Assembly (NCBI GenBank): GCA_963932465.1
Contig: OZ010791.1
Span: 155,169,915-155,233,914, forward strand
DNA length: 64,000 bases
DNA from: Maratus speciosus
Lineage: Eukaryota; Arthropoda; Arachnida; Araneae; Salticidae
Direction of reading: 5' to 3'
Position numbers and translations under genes: made by a program
Shown: piece by piece, positions 25,615 to 36,727 of the stretch
Position numbering within the stretch: position 1 is the first letter of the stretch
Layout: the number at the start of each line of letters is the position of its first letter
The notes under the pieces: model-generated
Database searches by the model: none
The model's input: the letters and a program-made list of their open reading frames with translations, nothing else
Told to the model about the DNA's origin: nothing

Positions 25615-25630
25615 CCACCTTCTGCCACCA
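25615..25630 (-). promoter_or_regulatory. Candidate tRNA primer-binding site
   Basis: Three bases inside the 5' LTR the minus strand reads TGGTGGCAGAAGGTGG. It begins with TGG, the complement of a tRNA 3' CCA. The primer tRNA cannot be named safely; some leucine tRNAs end similarly. Matching it to the host tRNA set would settle this. Confidence 0.6.
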
Positions 25631-25633
25631 AGT

Positions 25634-26514
25634 TGTAAAACCTTCGACTAACATGTGGAAGTGGTAGCGTGGAACTTCAGTCAAGCGGAGGCCCAAGTAA
25701 TAATTAAATCAAACAATTTATTTAAATGCATAAGATAAATGAATATTTTTTGATTAAATACTTGTAATTACAACTACATTATATTTTTGGGTACTTTCAG
25801 CTGATGACAATGTTCATTTAAGACTTAATGTTCAGTGTATAAGATTAACCTTCAAATTCTATTAGCTTCGTTCTCGATACAAATCCAAAATCTTGTCACG
25901 ATAGTCTGGTAAGAAACAGCTGCCTCTGTTTTCTGGTGTATAACAGTCCTTGTCAACTACACAATATCTCGCGGTTTACACTGGAGAAAACATACCCAGC
26001 CCGAAACGGCGGATTCTTCTATCCCTTCGGATCTTTCCGAAAACTCAACTCCCAACTCAGAGAGCAGCTCTCTCCTTGGGATTCAAAAACGCATCTCCCC
26101 CTTTTCTCTGTTCGTTCAAATTCACCTTCCTAAAACAAAGGCTATCTGTCGGCCCACTCAGAGCCTAGGTTGAATGATATCACTAACAAACTTCGATATC
26201 ATTGGTCAAGAGAGACCCTCTCTGCTAGCGTGAGAAAATTTTGCATCTAGTTTCATTTTTAAATTGTCCTGGGAAAATATCGGCAAAGTTGCTACTTAAA
26301 AGGAATTCCATAACTCCTATTTTCTTCATGCCGTTCTACTTTTCCGTCAACTTTTAAGATTGGTTTAGATGGATTGATTCTTTTTATCATTTCCGGCAGA
26401 ATTGAGACTTAGAAATATTTTGAGCTGTTATGCTTATACATTGCTTTTCCTATCTAGAGTTCTCATTTGAAAATATATGGGACCTTTTTTGTGAATCCCA
26501 TTGGATTCTTCACA
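25634..26514 (-). repeat. 5' LTR of the gag-protease element
   Basis: 881 bp, the partner of 20993-21873. In the element's orientation this is the 5' copy that would hold the promoter; I could not fix a TATA box or start site. Immediately outside it lies aaat, matching the four bases left of the other LTR, after which the family C host repeat resumes (atcttaaaaattacgtc). Confidence 0.93.
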
Positions 26515-27290
26515 AAATCTTAAAAATTACGTCTTATTAAAAATGTTTTTCACAACAAATGCTTCGACGGTATTGTTGATAACATTTTGCATTTTAAAAT
26601 TTTAAATTTAAAAAAAGTAAAAATAGCTTTAAATACTTTAAAAAACAAATTCTCTGTATGGTTTTTAAATATTAATTTAAAAAATGGACAGCTTTTCAAA
26701 ATCAAAAATTAATTTCTCAACTAAATAAAACAAATCTCTTCATTTTATAACAGAAAAGATCATTATCTTCGTTATTTATTTAAAAATAATTATTATCGGT
26801 AAAAATAATTACTAAAGATAAAAAAGAACCCTGCAGGCGTTTCAACACAATTCAGCAGCAAAGAGTAACTATTAGTATCCTTTTAACATCTTTTATGTCC
26901 CACGAGTTCAAAAAGCTAGAATGATGTGTCACTTGGAGGAGATATAAACTACTTTTAACCACGATTAAATGTCACTGGTGCTCATTTACTTCTTCCTAAT
27001 AAGAGTGCACTTGATATGCGAACGCCACCAAAGGCACGAATAACTTGGAATACATTAAGTATCTAAAAGACACCGTATATTTCACTTGTTTTATCATTAA
27101 AAAAAATTTTTAATGAAGTAAAAATATATGTTAAAGTTCTTTACGACAATTTTAGTTTCAGAAATTAATAAACGGTTAATGATTTCTATTTTATATTTAT
27201 TTATGAAATTATTGCATAATTTATTAAAATTTTCACGCTTTCGTCATAAATAAGTAATTAGCTATTTTACAGCAGCAATGTGTCATTTGT
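26515..27290. repeat. Family C repeat, copy d (remainder)
   Basis: Resumes exactly after the 5' LTR (aaatcttaaaaattacgtct), colinear with copy b to the cagcagcaatgtgtcatt block. Interrupted only by the LTR element. Confidence 0.85.
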
Positions 27291-27481
27291 AAAGCCACCT
27301 AAACAAATGCAAAATTTCAATTTTAATAATTTGAATAACACAAATTGTTTCTACATAAATTTAGTTCAAGTCTCTGTCTCACTCCTACACACACACACAC
27401 GCATACACATACTTGCAGTCCTGGAAATAACAGTGATTATCCCCAACAAATTTTGACGTAATAGACCGAGATGCAGCAGAG

Positions 27482-27858
27482 CAGACAATCACCTCATCGA
27501 GTTTACGGCTGAAATTCCAGAATTAGTTAAAGCTCGATTCGCATATTAAAACGCAATCGGTCTGCCAAGTCATACCTTGGTTTAAAACACCTGAAAACCC
27601 GATTTTAGTGGTTGACTCGTAAGGTTTCCAATAGTGTTTTCCTTTCCTTACCCTTGTGTTCCAGTCCTCCATGTTTTCATACCTTTGGGTGCAGGAAAAC
27701 ACAATCAGAAAGCTACGAGTCAACCGATAAAATCGGGTTTTCAGGTGCTTTCCCCCAAGATATGACTTGTCAGACCAATTGCGTTTTAATATGTGAATCG
27801 AGTTTTAACTAATTCTGGAATTTCAGCCTCGAACTCGATGAGGTGATAGTCTGTGTTG
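27482..27858. mobile_element. Foldback element with about 145-bp arms
   Basis: 27482-27632 pairs with 27707-27852 in inverted orientation (caatcacctcatcgagttta, gaaattccagaattagttaa, cacctgaaaacccgatttta). Spacer about 75 bp. Open frames on both strands here are symmetric products of the palindrome, not genes. Confidence 0.85.
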
Positions 27859-28152
27859 CTACCTCCCGGTGTATAAATCCTCCTATAAAAATGTGGTTGT
27901 TACTAATTGATTAGTAATAACGTTTACTGATTAATTCTATACTTAAATTTTGCTCACCTGGTCATCTAAATATAGAAATTGTACAAACTTTAAAAATTTC
28001 AGTATACTAATACCTGGTTTTGACGCCATATTTGGATTCTTGGGTTTGCCTTACCTTTAGATACCAAGGTGAATTCCTTTAGTCGAGTTTAGCAATTATG
28101 TAGGTTTAAAATTTGAAACTCAAAAAGTTAAATTCCTATTTAAGGCACTTCT

Positions 28153-28558
28153 TAACTGCTCTGCTCAACAAGCGAAAAACGTTTTGATACATTTACTAAT
28201 TCATTTTTTAGCGGAAAGTTATACAATTGGAAAGCCTGGCCATGGTAACGATTTGGAATTGAACTGTTTTTTCCGTTTTTGGATCAATCAATTACCTATT
28301 GATTTATAAGTGAATTTGATCACGTGACAAAGACTTTTTCGCCCGCTCTTGAGTGCTCTTTCTTCTATCCCGCGGAATTCGGTTCAAAACGCCGACATTC
28401 ACATTATTTATGGAAAGTCTATTCGTTTGCAAAAAAATGGAAAAAAACAGCTCAATGACATAGTTTCGGAACAACACCACCAGCTAGTTTCATGCATTTT
28501 CGAACAAAAATAATTTAAAACTTATGTCAGAAAGTTGCCCTTTTGGATTTGAGAACAC
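28153..28558 (+). repeat. Family F repeat, copy 1
   Basis: 406-bp unit starting taactgctctgctcaacaag and ending gttgcccttttggatttgag. Followed head-to-tail by copy 2. Confidence 0.85.
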
Positions 28559-28970
28559 TAACTGCTCTGCTCAACAAGCGCAAAACGTTTTGACATATTT
28601 ACAAATTCATTTTTTAACGGAATGATATAAAATTGGAAAGCCTGACCATGAAAGCGATTTCGAATCGAACTGTGTTTTCCATTTTTTGATCAATCAATTA
28701 CTTATTGAGTTATAAGCAATTTTGATCACGTGACATGGCATTTTTCTCCCCTTACTGACTGGATTTTCTTCTTTTGTTCGGAAGTTTGGTTCAAATGTCA
28801 ACTTTGACAAGTATTTTATGAAAGATCTATTGCGTTTACAAGAAAACGGAAAAAACAGTTCGATGACATAGTTTCTGAATAACAACACCTTCTAGTTTCA
28901 TGCGTTTCCAAACAAAAATAATTTAAAACTTATGTCAGAAAGTTGCCCTTTTGGATTTGAGAATACCCTT
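28559..28970 (+). repeat. Family F repeat, copy 2
   Basis: Tandem copy of 28153-28558 with scattered substitutions; contains gatcacgtgac at the same place. Non-coding. Confidence 0.85.
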
Positions 28971-29430
28971 AAGCGTTGCAAAACAAGTTGCAATGCGCGT
29001 AGTTTTTCATAACTCAAAAATTACTTTCCAATATGAGCTGCATTTTTGGATTCAGATATTTGAAGATCTTAGAAATTAATTTCTGTTTACTAAAAATCAT
29101 GTGTTACAAATCATATTTTTTTTCCCGAAAGTCAATTTTGAAAAAACTACATATTTTGAAATTGCCCATCGGAAAAAAAAATATGAATTGTAACCTATCA
29201 ATTTTTTTAAACAGAAAACGATTTTTTAGAAGCATCAAATATGCGCATCCAAAATTACATGTCATTCCATTAAATAATTTTAAGAGTTACTCTTAAAAAA
29301 CTATACGCGTTGTAACCGCTGTAAACGCATTGTATACGCATTATAAATACGAGGTCTTACAACAATTAAAAATGAATTTGTGTATTCGACATTAGTAGTT
29401 CCAAGCTTTAAACCTCCATAATTTCTTACG
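28971..29430. other. Spacer between family F copies
   Basis: AT-rich. An 87-codon frame at 29033-29296 has no recognisable domain and is compositionally like its surroundings. The tgtaaccgctgtaaacgcattgt stretch near 29310 is a short degenerate repeat. Confidence 0.35.
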
Positions 29431-29781
29431 GGTGTTCTCAAATCCAAAAAGGCAACTTTATGACATAAGTTTTAATTTATTTTTGTTCGAAAATGCATGA
29501 AACTAGCAGTTTTTGTTGTTCAGAAACTATGTAATCGAGTTTTTTTTTTTTTGTTTGTTTTTTTGCAAACGCAATAGATCTTTCAGAAAATAGTGTCAAA
29601 GTGGGCATTTTGAACTGAATTTCCGAGCGAAAGTAGATTAACCACTCAAGAGCGGGCAAAAAAGCGTATTTGTCACGTGATCAAAATCGCTGATAGCTCA
29701 ATAGGTAATTGAGTGATCAAAAAAGGGAAAACACGGCTCAATTCCAAATCGCTTCCATGGCCGGGGTTTCCAATTTCACTA

Positions 29782-30305
29782 GGTTGAGCAAAAAGTTCTG
29801 GGAAATTTGTTATGCGCAAATTAACAACAAAAGCAACAAGGACTATTCTTCAAAGTAGAGACCATCATAGTCCACGACTTACTGTCATCATTCTGCCAGA
29901 TTCTGGTTTGCTGGAAGTACTGTAGCGGCTTCTTGGAATCCAAAAACTCTTGACATGCTTCCTCAACTTCATTAAAAGATACAAATTGACGGTCCTTGTA
30001 AAAGTGTTACATTGATCAAAAGAGGCCATAATCTGGACCACGTCTGGAATATGGGCGGGTATGAGAGAATTTCGAGGCTGTCCAACTGTGCAAACTTGTC
30101 CTTGGTCGTCTGGGCCACGTGCGTTTGTCATTGTCCTGCTGAAACAAAACGCGCTTTCGGTTGACCAATCTTGCATACTTCTGCACCAATTTGTCGTAGA
30201 TGCGATCCATCTGCTGGTGCTCGGCATTGATGGCACGACCATCATATATGATAAAAATTCTGGTAACTATTAGATTAAAAATTTCCCAGAATTTTTTGCT
30301 CAACC
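29782..30305 (-). mobile_element. Deleted mariner element (524 bp)
   Basis: Inverted ends GGTTGAGCAAAAA(G/A)TTCTGGG flanked by TA. It keeps the right end, a central fragment of the transposase and the left end, and has lost most of the coding region. The second copy at 48559 shares the ends and subterminal DNA but is deleted differently. Confidence 0.9.
29868..30245 (-). pseudogene. Mariner transposase fragment, frameshifted
   Basis: In one minus-strand frame: INAEHQQMDRIYDKLVQKYA then LVNRKRVLFQQDN, the segment around the second catalytic aspartate of mariner transposases. The HTRPYSRRGPDYGLF portion in the same frame corresponds to the family's YSPDLAP-DYHLF region with changes, and the downstream part (homologous to the EEV..F tail) is read in another frame. 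The N-terminal helix-turn-helix half is absent. This is a defunct copy. Confidence 0.85.
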
Positions 30306-30529
30306 TAATATATCTTTCCGTTAAAAAATGAATTTGTAAATGTGTCAAAACGTTTTGCGCTTGTTAAGCAGAGCAGTTAAGAACAGCCTTAACTACTTGA
30401 CTTCCCTTTTATCACCGGAAGGTTGCAAAAAAAGGAATCTTCAAATTTAATTATTAAAGAAAGTAAATCCCTAATTAAAATTACATAGAAAGTGTAATAC
30501 ATTTTGTTAATATGATTGTCAAAATTTCG

Positions 30530-30957
30530 ATTTTTTTTTAAAATGTTGATTTAAAGAAATGACCCCAGTTTTTAAATCTCGTAGTGTTTTTTCAATTAAA
30601 AATATCAATTTTCTTCATTTTATAACACCAGAAGAGATAATTATCATCATAACTTATTTTAAAAATTTAGATCATTATATAGAAAATAATTACTAAAAAA
30701 GAAAAAAAAAACTTTGCAAGTATTTTAACGCAGGAACAATTAGTATCATTTAAACATCTTTTATCTCCCACGAGTTTAAAAAATCAACACTATTGTGTCA
30801 CTTAGAGGAGATATAAACTACTTTTAACGACGATTAAATGACACTGTTGCTCGATTTCTCCTTTCTAATAGAAGTACACTTGATATGCGAGAGACACGAA
30901 TATCTTAAAAAACATTAAGTATCGAAAAGACTTGTTTTGTATTTGACTTGTTTTATC

Positions 30958-30988
<31 letters not shown>

Positions 30989-31040
30989 TGAAAGTAAAGT
31001 GAAAATATCTGTTAATGTTCTTCAAGATAACTTGTTCAGA
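30530..31040. repeat. Family C repeat, copy e (diverged)
   Basis: Recognisable by tgttgatttaaa..gaccccagtttt, ttcattttataaca and especially atctcccacgagtttaaaaa followed by gaggagatataaactactt and aacgacgattaaatg. More diverged than copies a-d. Ends in a long A run (about 30961-30989). Confidence 0.75.
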
Positions 31041-31554
31041 ACGGAAAATAAATTGATTCCTTGTTGAAAAAGAATTTCGGAAAACTGAAAAGTCAAGAAA
31101 GTTTATTTAAGCTTCGGAAGAATGGAGCTGAATTTTAAAATAGTTGAGAAAACTATTTGAGAAGAGTTGTAAACAGTTTATAAGTGAATGTTCTTTAACT
31201 AACGAAGAGAATGCTGAACATGTGATAAACCGATTTGGAATATTTTTCAGTGTGTTGTAGAGTACTGCCTCCCCCCCCCCCCCCACACACACACATACAC
31301 AAGTATAATCCTTAGTAAACCGTCTTTATGCATTTTCCCTTAGGATTTTTATTTTGTTTTATTATTTATGTTTTTTATAGTGGTAATGTAAATTCTATAG
31401 AGTTCAATAATGAGTAAAGTACTGTTTATGTTCGACAATTTTATTTCAGCTCAAATTAAATTTAGGAAGAATATTTAATGAAAAAACACATTACCAAATT
31501 ACTTGAGTAAACTGTTTGAGAAGAATTGTACATAGTTTATAAATGAATCTTCTT
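31041..31554. other. Spacer with simple sequence
   Basis: AT-rich with a C14-type run and (CA)n at about 31270-31300. Segments around 31140 and 31505 (gagaa(c/g)..tttgagaagaattgta) are a diverged duplication. No gene supported. Confidence 0.4.
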
Positions 31555-31985
31555 TAAGACTGTTCTCAAATCCAAAAGAGCAATTTTATGACATAAGTTT
31601 AAATTTATTTTTGGTCAGAAATGCATGAAACTAGCAGCTGTTGTTGTTCAGAAACTATGTAATCCAGCTGTTTTTTTCGTTTTTTTTTTTTTTTTTTTTT
31701 TTTTGCAAACGCAAAAGATCTTTCAGAATCTAGTGCCAAAGTGGACGTTTTAAACCTAAGTTCCCGAAGGAAGCAGAAAAACCACTCAAGAAAGGGAGAC
31801 AAACGTCTTTGTCACGTGATCAAAATGGCTTATAACTCAATAGGTAATTGATTGATCAAAAAATGGAAAACACAGCTCGATTCCAAATCGCTTCCATAGT
31901 CAGGGCTTGCAAATTTATATCTTTCTGTTAAAAAATGAAATTGTAAATGTGTCAAAACATTTTGCGCTTGTTGAGAACAACCTTA
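31555..31985 (-). repeat. Family F repeat, copy 4
   Basis: Reverse orientation, uninterrupted, giving the empty site for the mariner in copy 3. Contains a T run (about 31679-31704). Confidence 0.85.
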
Positions 31986-32852
31986 ACTAACAAGGTGAAT
32001 TTCGAACATGTGAATAACCGATTTGGGTTATTCTAAAGTATGTTAAAGAGTTGCCCCCACCCCTTCACTACAAGAACAATCCTCACTAAATTTTCTTTGT
32101 GCATTAACCCTTATTTTTTTTTTAATTATTTTATTATGATAATGCAAATAATGCAGAATGAAGTAATGAATAAAGCATTGCTGTTTCTCCAAGATATTTT
32201 ATTTCGGCTCAAATGAAATTTAGAGAGAACGCTTAATCAAAAGACATACTAATGTCGCACACCAGCTAAAATGATAAAATTTATTAGTCAAAGGTTATAA
32301 CATAGTTTGTAACATGTAATTCTACTAATTGAGATTTTTAACCTTAATTTTGAGTTGGGTGTTTTTCTTAGTCTTCCCATAATTTCAGAAGATATGCCTG
32401 AAAGCCAAAACAATGACTTAATTTTTTTTTTAATTAGATATAACATATAGTTAATTTTACAAAAAAAATTGGTTTTATCTTTGCTTTTATTAGGAATATT
32501 CGTTATCGAAATGCGGCATCGTCGAATCGACAATAGTACTGCCATTGACTGAATACCGAAACATGATGCTCTTTTAAAATCTCCTCGAAATGTCATAAAA
32601 TTTTACACAAAATTAAATAAGTATAGATAAATTCAGATCTACTTTTTCCTCCATAAGTGTATTAATAAGACACGACTATAGTTTTGAAAGCATTTAATTA
32701 GCAGCTCTCATGATCGGGTGAGCAGTAACCAAGAAGGATAAAATGCCTTCTTCTTTTCTTGAAGTTTTAATTACGAGGTTCGAAACTCATTTTCAAACTT
32801 CCGTTTTCAGAAAAGGTTTTGTTGTGTAATAGCCTGCACATGCCTTGTCAAA
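31986..32852. other. Spacer without recognisable genes
   Basis: AT-rich; a 102-codon minus-strand frame (32288-32596) shows no domain, is low in complexity and has no neighbour support. Treated as random. Confidence 0.35.
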
Positions 32853-32867
32853 CCATCCAACTAAAGA

Positions 32868-33094
32868 GGTTCTGCTCTCGAATCTGGTAGACGGGAAGTG
32901 AAGGGTTCGATCGCAATCGCGCCCGTCGACCTAATCGTTCGGAGTTTTTGTGGCTTTCTTCGGAACTTGGTTTTCCAAGCGTAAATACGGGTTCGGTTCC
33001 CTTAGAAAGACTCCCACGGAGGGCACTCCCCCCCCTTAGGGCCTATATCCCTCGTGCTGATAATTGGCCGTCATAAATACAACTAACCAACCAA
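32868..33094 (+). mobile_element. tRNA-derived SINE, copy 1
   Basis: Starts within a class II-like tRNA head (gaggttctgctctcg...), B box-like ggttcgatcgc, then a body shared with copy 2 (cgttcggagttttt, ccttagaaagac, gggcctatatccc, aattggccg) and a tail of aacca repeats. Flanked by a 15-bp duplication with one mismatch, ccatccaactaaaga (32853-32867) and ccatcctactaaaga (33095-33109). The 5' part of the A box is missing. Confidence 0.88.
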
Positions 33095-33136
33095 CCATCC
33101 TACTAAAGAAAAAAGGCATCTTTTCACCCGTACGTA

Positions 33137-34110
33137 CAGTCGTAGGAAAAAAAAAAAGTAAACACCCCCTACTAACTCCTCAACAAATTATCGTAGAAGA
33201 AAGTAACTGGTACAGAACGATTGGAAATAAAGTTTACTTTTAAATGATGTATATAAAATTTTCTTAGGGGGTCATCTACATATTAAAACGAACCCAAACT
33301 TCATTTTTTTCAACGCCAATACCCAATTTTAACAAGATATTTCAAATCTTCGGTTCACACTATGCCTAGACTAAAAATTTCATTTGAATGATAAGTGTTT
33401 GAATTATAAACATTCAAAATTTAGTGCTCCTAACGTTAAATTACATTTTCATATTTTTATATCTCCTGAAATTATACTCCAAATGTGCTAATTTTTTGTG
33501 CAGCAATAATACTAAAATATCCAAACATAAATACGTTGAATTTGCAATGTTTATAATTTTATGATATGAATTATGAATTATGAAATTAACATTAAAAAAA
33601 TTATGAATTGCAACTTACATTTTTTTATGTATTTAGATTTATTAAGTCCTGCTTTATGTAAATTCAAAATTTCACATTTTTCTTCCAAGTAGTTTTCAAA
33701 TTATTCTTAAAAAACGACAAAATGATGATTTAAGGTATGATATAAGTCTATGATAGAAGTGACTAGATATTTTTGGAAATTTCTTCTGCTATCCTGTAAT
33801 CTAGCAGTCTCCAATGACTGCTTGAGTGGTGCTTAAGATGCATTGATCAAGAAGGGGTCTCTCTCGGCCAACAATCGAGTACCGAACTTCAATTTGGATA
33901 CAGCCCCTAAAATACGCTCGTTTTAAAATAATTAATTTCTCGGAAACTTATCGTACGAATAAAAATTTGTTTTTAGGCTAATAGAAGGGTATAGATTTCA
34001 TTTATGAAGTCAGAATTGTGTACTGCAGTTGAACAAAAAATCAAAGTTATGGTTCGTTTTAATATGTAGATGGCCCCCTAAGCAAATTTTATGTACATCA
34101 TTTAAAAGTA
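33137..34110 (+). mobile_element. Family G TIR element, copy 1 (right end truncated)
   Basis: Begins CAGTCGTAGGAAAAAA after TA, then caccccctactaactcctc. The inverted repeat returns at the right as tggccccctaagcaaatttt...tttaaaagta, where it stops short. The second copy at 63156 has the same interior in the opposite orientation. No transposase frame. Confidence 0.82.
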
Positions 34111-34562
34111 CAGAAAGCAACAGAATTTTCCAGTGTTACATATTTGGATGGAAATTGAACTTTTTATGAACTTATAAAGATGAATTATAAGGACATGTTG
34201 ATGTTTATTTCAAATTACACGCATCTTAAATAAAGAAAGGACCGTTATATAGAATTGAAATGAATATAAAAGTCATTTAAGATGAATTATAGAGACATGG
34301 ATGCTTATTTTAAAAAGTATATTACTAAAGTACCAGATGCTGTTAGCAATTATAAATTGAATAATTTTCTTAATTTATTATTATTATTATTGTAATGAAA
34401 TAATCTTAATCAGAAAGTCGAAAATACTTTATAGAGTATTAATGCATGGAAATTATTCCAGAGAGAAACATTCGCCTTGCATACAATATTTCAAATGAAA
34501 ATCAAATTTCAAATTTCAAAGTAATTGCTTAAAATTCGCAAAGGCCAACATAGTGAAAAAGA

Positions 34563-34633
34563 TTCCAAGCCGGGAATCGAACCCGGGCCATCAGTATAGC
34601 GCACTGACGTTCTACCGACTAAACCACTTGGAA
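34563..34633 (-). other. tRNA-like sequence, intact cloverleaf, anticodon GCT
   Basis: 71 nt folding with perfect 7-bp acceptor (TTCCAAG/CTTGGAA), 4-bp D, 5-bp anticodon (TCAGT/ACTGA) and 5-bp T stems (CCGGG/CCCGG), and a TTCGATT T loop. The anticodon loop reads GCGCTAT, which puts GCT in the anticodon position but C at 33 instead of the near-universal T. A GCT tRNA would be serine and should have a long variable arm; this one is short. Therefore a tRNA-like repeat, not a working tRNA (inference). Confidence 0.75.
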
Positions 34634-34925
34634 CGATACCTAGCTCGGAAAATTTCTCACTGTTATATGTTGGCGAGGCTACAAACGCAGCACAAGATGG
34701 AATATTTATGTATCGTGAGTCACCGACCTGGGACAAACACGAAACATAGTTAAATCTAGCATCGATAGAAATTACATTAATACATGGAAATTAATCTAGA
34801 GAGAAACATTCGCCTTGCATACAATATTTCAAATGAAAATCAAATTTCAAATTTCAAAGTAATTGCTTAAAAGGCGCAAAGGCCAACATAGTGAAAAAGA
34901 TTCCAAGATTCCGAGCTAGGTATCG

Positions 34926-34996
34926 TTCCAAGTGATTTAGTCGGTAGAACGTCAGTGCGCTATACTGATGGCCCGGGTTCGAGTCCGGGCTTGGAA
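34926..34996 (+). other. tRNA-like sequence, inverted second copy
   Basis: Same cloverleaf as at 34563 but on the plus strand, with one mismatch in the T stem and one in the D stem. Lies exactly in the loop of the 80-bp perfect inverted repeat. Confidence 0.75.
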
Positions 34997-35639
34997 TCTT
35001 TTTCACTATGTTGGCCTTTGCGCCTTTTAAGCAATTACTTTGAAATTTGAAATTTGATTTTCATTTGAAGTACTTTATAGAGATGTTTTATTTAGAAAAG
35101 AGCCTTGTAGTAAAGAAACGGTATCGTAAATTTCGAATAAAAGAGTAGATAATTTAGAATTTATTTAATTTACAAATATATGATTATTTATCATAGATGA
35201 GCAGATTTAGATGATCAATAGATGTGAATGTAGATGATGAGTAGATATGAATGTAAATGATATGCAGATGAATAAATATGGGTAAAGGTGTAGAAACGTT
35301 AATCTTATAATGTAGAGTGTTATTATATAACACAGATAAACTATTTGAATGTGTTTATTATTTTAAATGAAATGTATTTATTAGTTTTTTAAGCTTGGAC
35401 ACTCTGGCACGTAAGTTAAATCTGCTTATAACATAGTTTTCTTGTTTTTTGATATATGTAGTATGTATGTGTTTATGTATGTATAAGCTTGGATTTACAA
35501 TTTCTTCAAGTTAATTTTAGCTTTTTGTTTCAGGCATTTTCTTTCATCAACAATAAGTAATAATATTTTATGAAATTTATTGAAAATGACACGAATATAT
35601 ATCACTCCAGAAAATTTTTGAAGGTTGGCGTTAAAATCT

Positions 35640-36320
35640 TGCTTATTGAATTTGACAACTTTATAAGTAGGCTTCAAAACATTTGTTGATTTATGGAAAT
35701 TCCTTTTATACATTTTCCATCCTCTTTTTCGCGAAGAAGTTTCAAAGCAATTGAAAGTGATACTCATTTGAGAACGCCTGGAAATTGTTTATCTCTGCTT
35801 CTGACACCTTTATTTATTCAAATGCTATTTGAGAATAACATTTATTTTTCTTTCTTTATCATCATTCTTAGTCGAATTTCATAGCGATAAGATAAGATGC
35901 CATTTTCAATCTTTCAAACTACTTACGATTTTCGAGGTAAATGCATTTAAAAATACCCTGATTTGAATTTAGCGTCAAAATATCAGACATATTTGGTTCT
36001 ATATTGTTTATCGTTTGATTAACGTTTTCTTAAAATGCGAGGCATTTTCAATTATTCCTCTTTATGCATCTGATAAGCATATTTATCTAAAGTGGGTTCA
36101 AAGTATTCTTCAGAATTGATCCAAAAAATAATCTTAATTTTGCAGCATATTCTTACATCTTTAAAAGATTTTATGAAGAGACATTTTGTGTGTGAATATT
36201 TCATCTGAATTTCTGTTTTGATCGGATTTAAAAATAAAAAGAATGTTTTAGTTTGTCGCCGATTTATTTTACAATACTTTTCAATCGTTAATTCAACGAA
36301 ATTTCAGTGTGCCATTGTGG
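35640..36320. repeat. Diverged duplication, left copy
   Basis: Colinear with 41905-42560: shared runs include cctttatttattcaaatgct, gtcgaatttcat, cattttcaatcttt, aacgtcaaaatatca and attattcctctt. Both copies are non-coding. Confidence 0.75.
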
Positions 36321-36691
36321 AATGTCGCAAATTGTGCGACACAAGCATTGGAAGTAAAAGAAGGTTTTGGAGCAGATTAAAATATTGAAATGCACTTTTT
36401 TATCTATCCATATTTAAATAAATAATTTTTGAGACTTGCGTTTAAGAATAGATCATAGATTTTTTGTGTCGTAACAAAATAAGAATCGCCCTTTGAAAGC
36501 ATCAGATTTAGTTTATCAATTATTGTAAGTATATACGAAAAATAATCAAAAAATGTGAAGTGTTTCATAGGATTCTTCATTTTCCGTTTGTATCCAAAAC
36601 CTCCATCTCTCATTATATCATTTTCTCAATTATTTTTATATTTTTGTTTGGACTTTTTTTCAGCAAGAAGATTTAAAGAGTATCTATCTGT

Positions 36692-36727
<36 letters not shown>

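Larger units (their letters stand above)
20993..26514 (-). mobile_element. Non-autonomous LTR retrotransposon (gag-protease only)
   Basis: Two 881-bp direct repeats (20993-21873 and 25634-26514) bound a 3.76-kb interior. Read on the minus strand, each LTR starts TGTGAAGAATCC and ends GGTTTTACA, so it has the usual TG...CA ends. A 4-bp target duplication (aaat) flanks the element. The undisturbed site (gaaaaatcttaaaaattac type) can be read in paralogous copies near 16700 and 18545. A purine tract precedes the 3' LTR, and a TGG-starting primer-site candidate lies three bases inside the 5' LTR. The interior holds one 730-codon Gag-protease frame. There is room for neither reverse transcriptase nor integrase, and none is visible. 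Known relatives of this design are gag-only non-autonomous elements. Mobilisation would need a partner element in trans (inference). Confidence 0.93.
29431..30386 (-). repeat. Family F repeat, copy 3, split by a mariner
   Basis: Reverse orientation. Starts gttctcaaatccaaaaaggc and ends gagcagttaagaaca. Continuity across the mariner insertion is shown by copy 4, where the equivalent site near 31914 reads without a break. Confidence 0.85.
34440..35070. repeat. Duplicated, partly inverted tRNA-like repeat
   Basis: A unit of about 350 bp (gagagaaacattcgccttgc...) occurs at about 34461 and 34800. In the second, a segment holding the tRNA-like sequence plus cgatacctagctcgga is inverted, and is followed by a complement of the left arm. 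The result is an 80-bp perfect inverted repeat (34828-34907 and 34990-35069) around an 82-bp core. Confidence 0.9.

Noticed and set aside
34563..34633. Functional tRNA-Ser(GCT)
   Set aside because: C33 in the anticodon loop, short variable arm, and location in a duplicated, inverted repeat.
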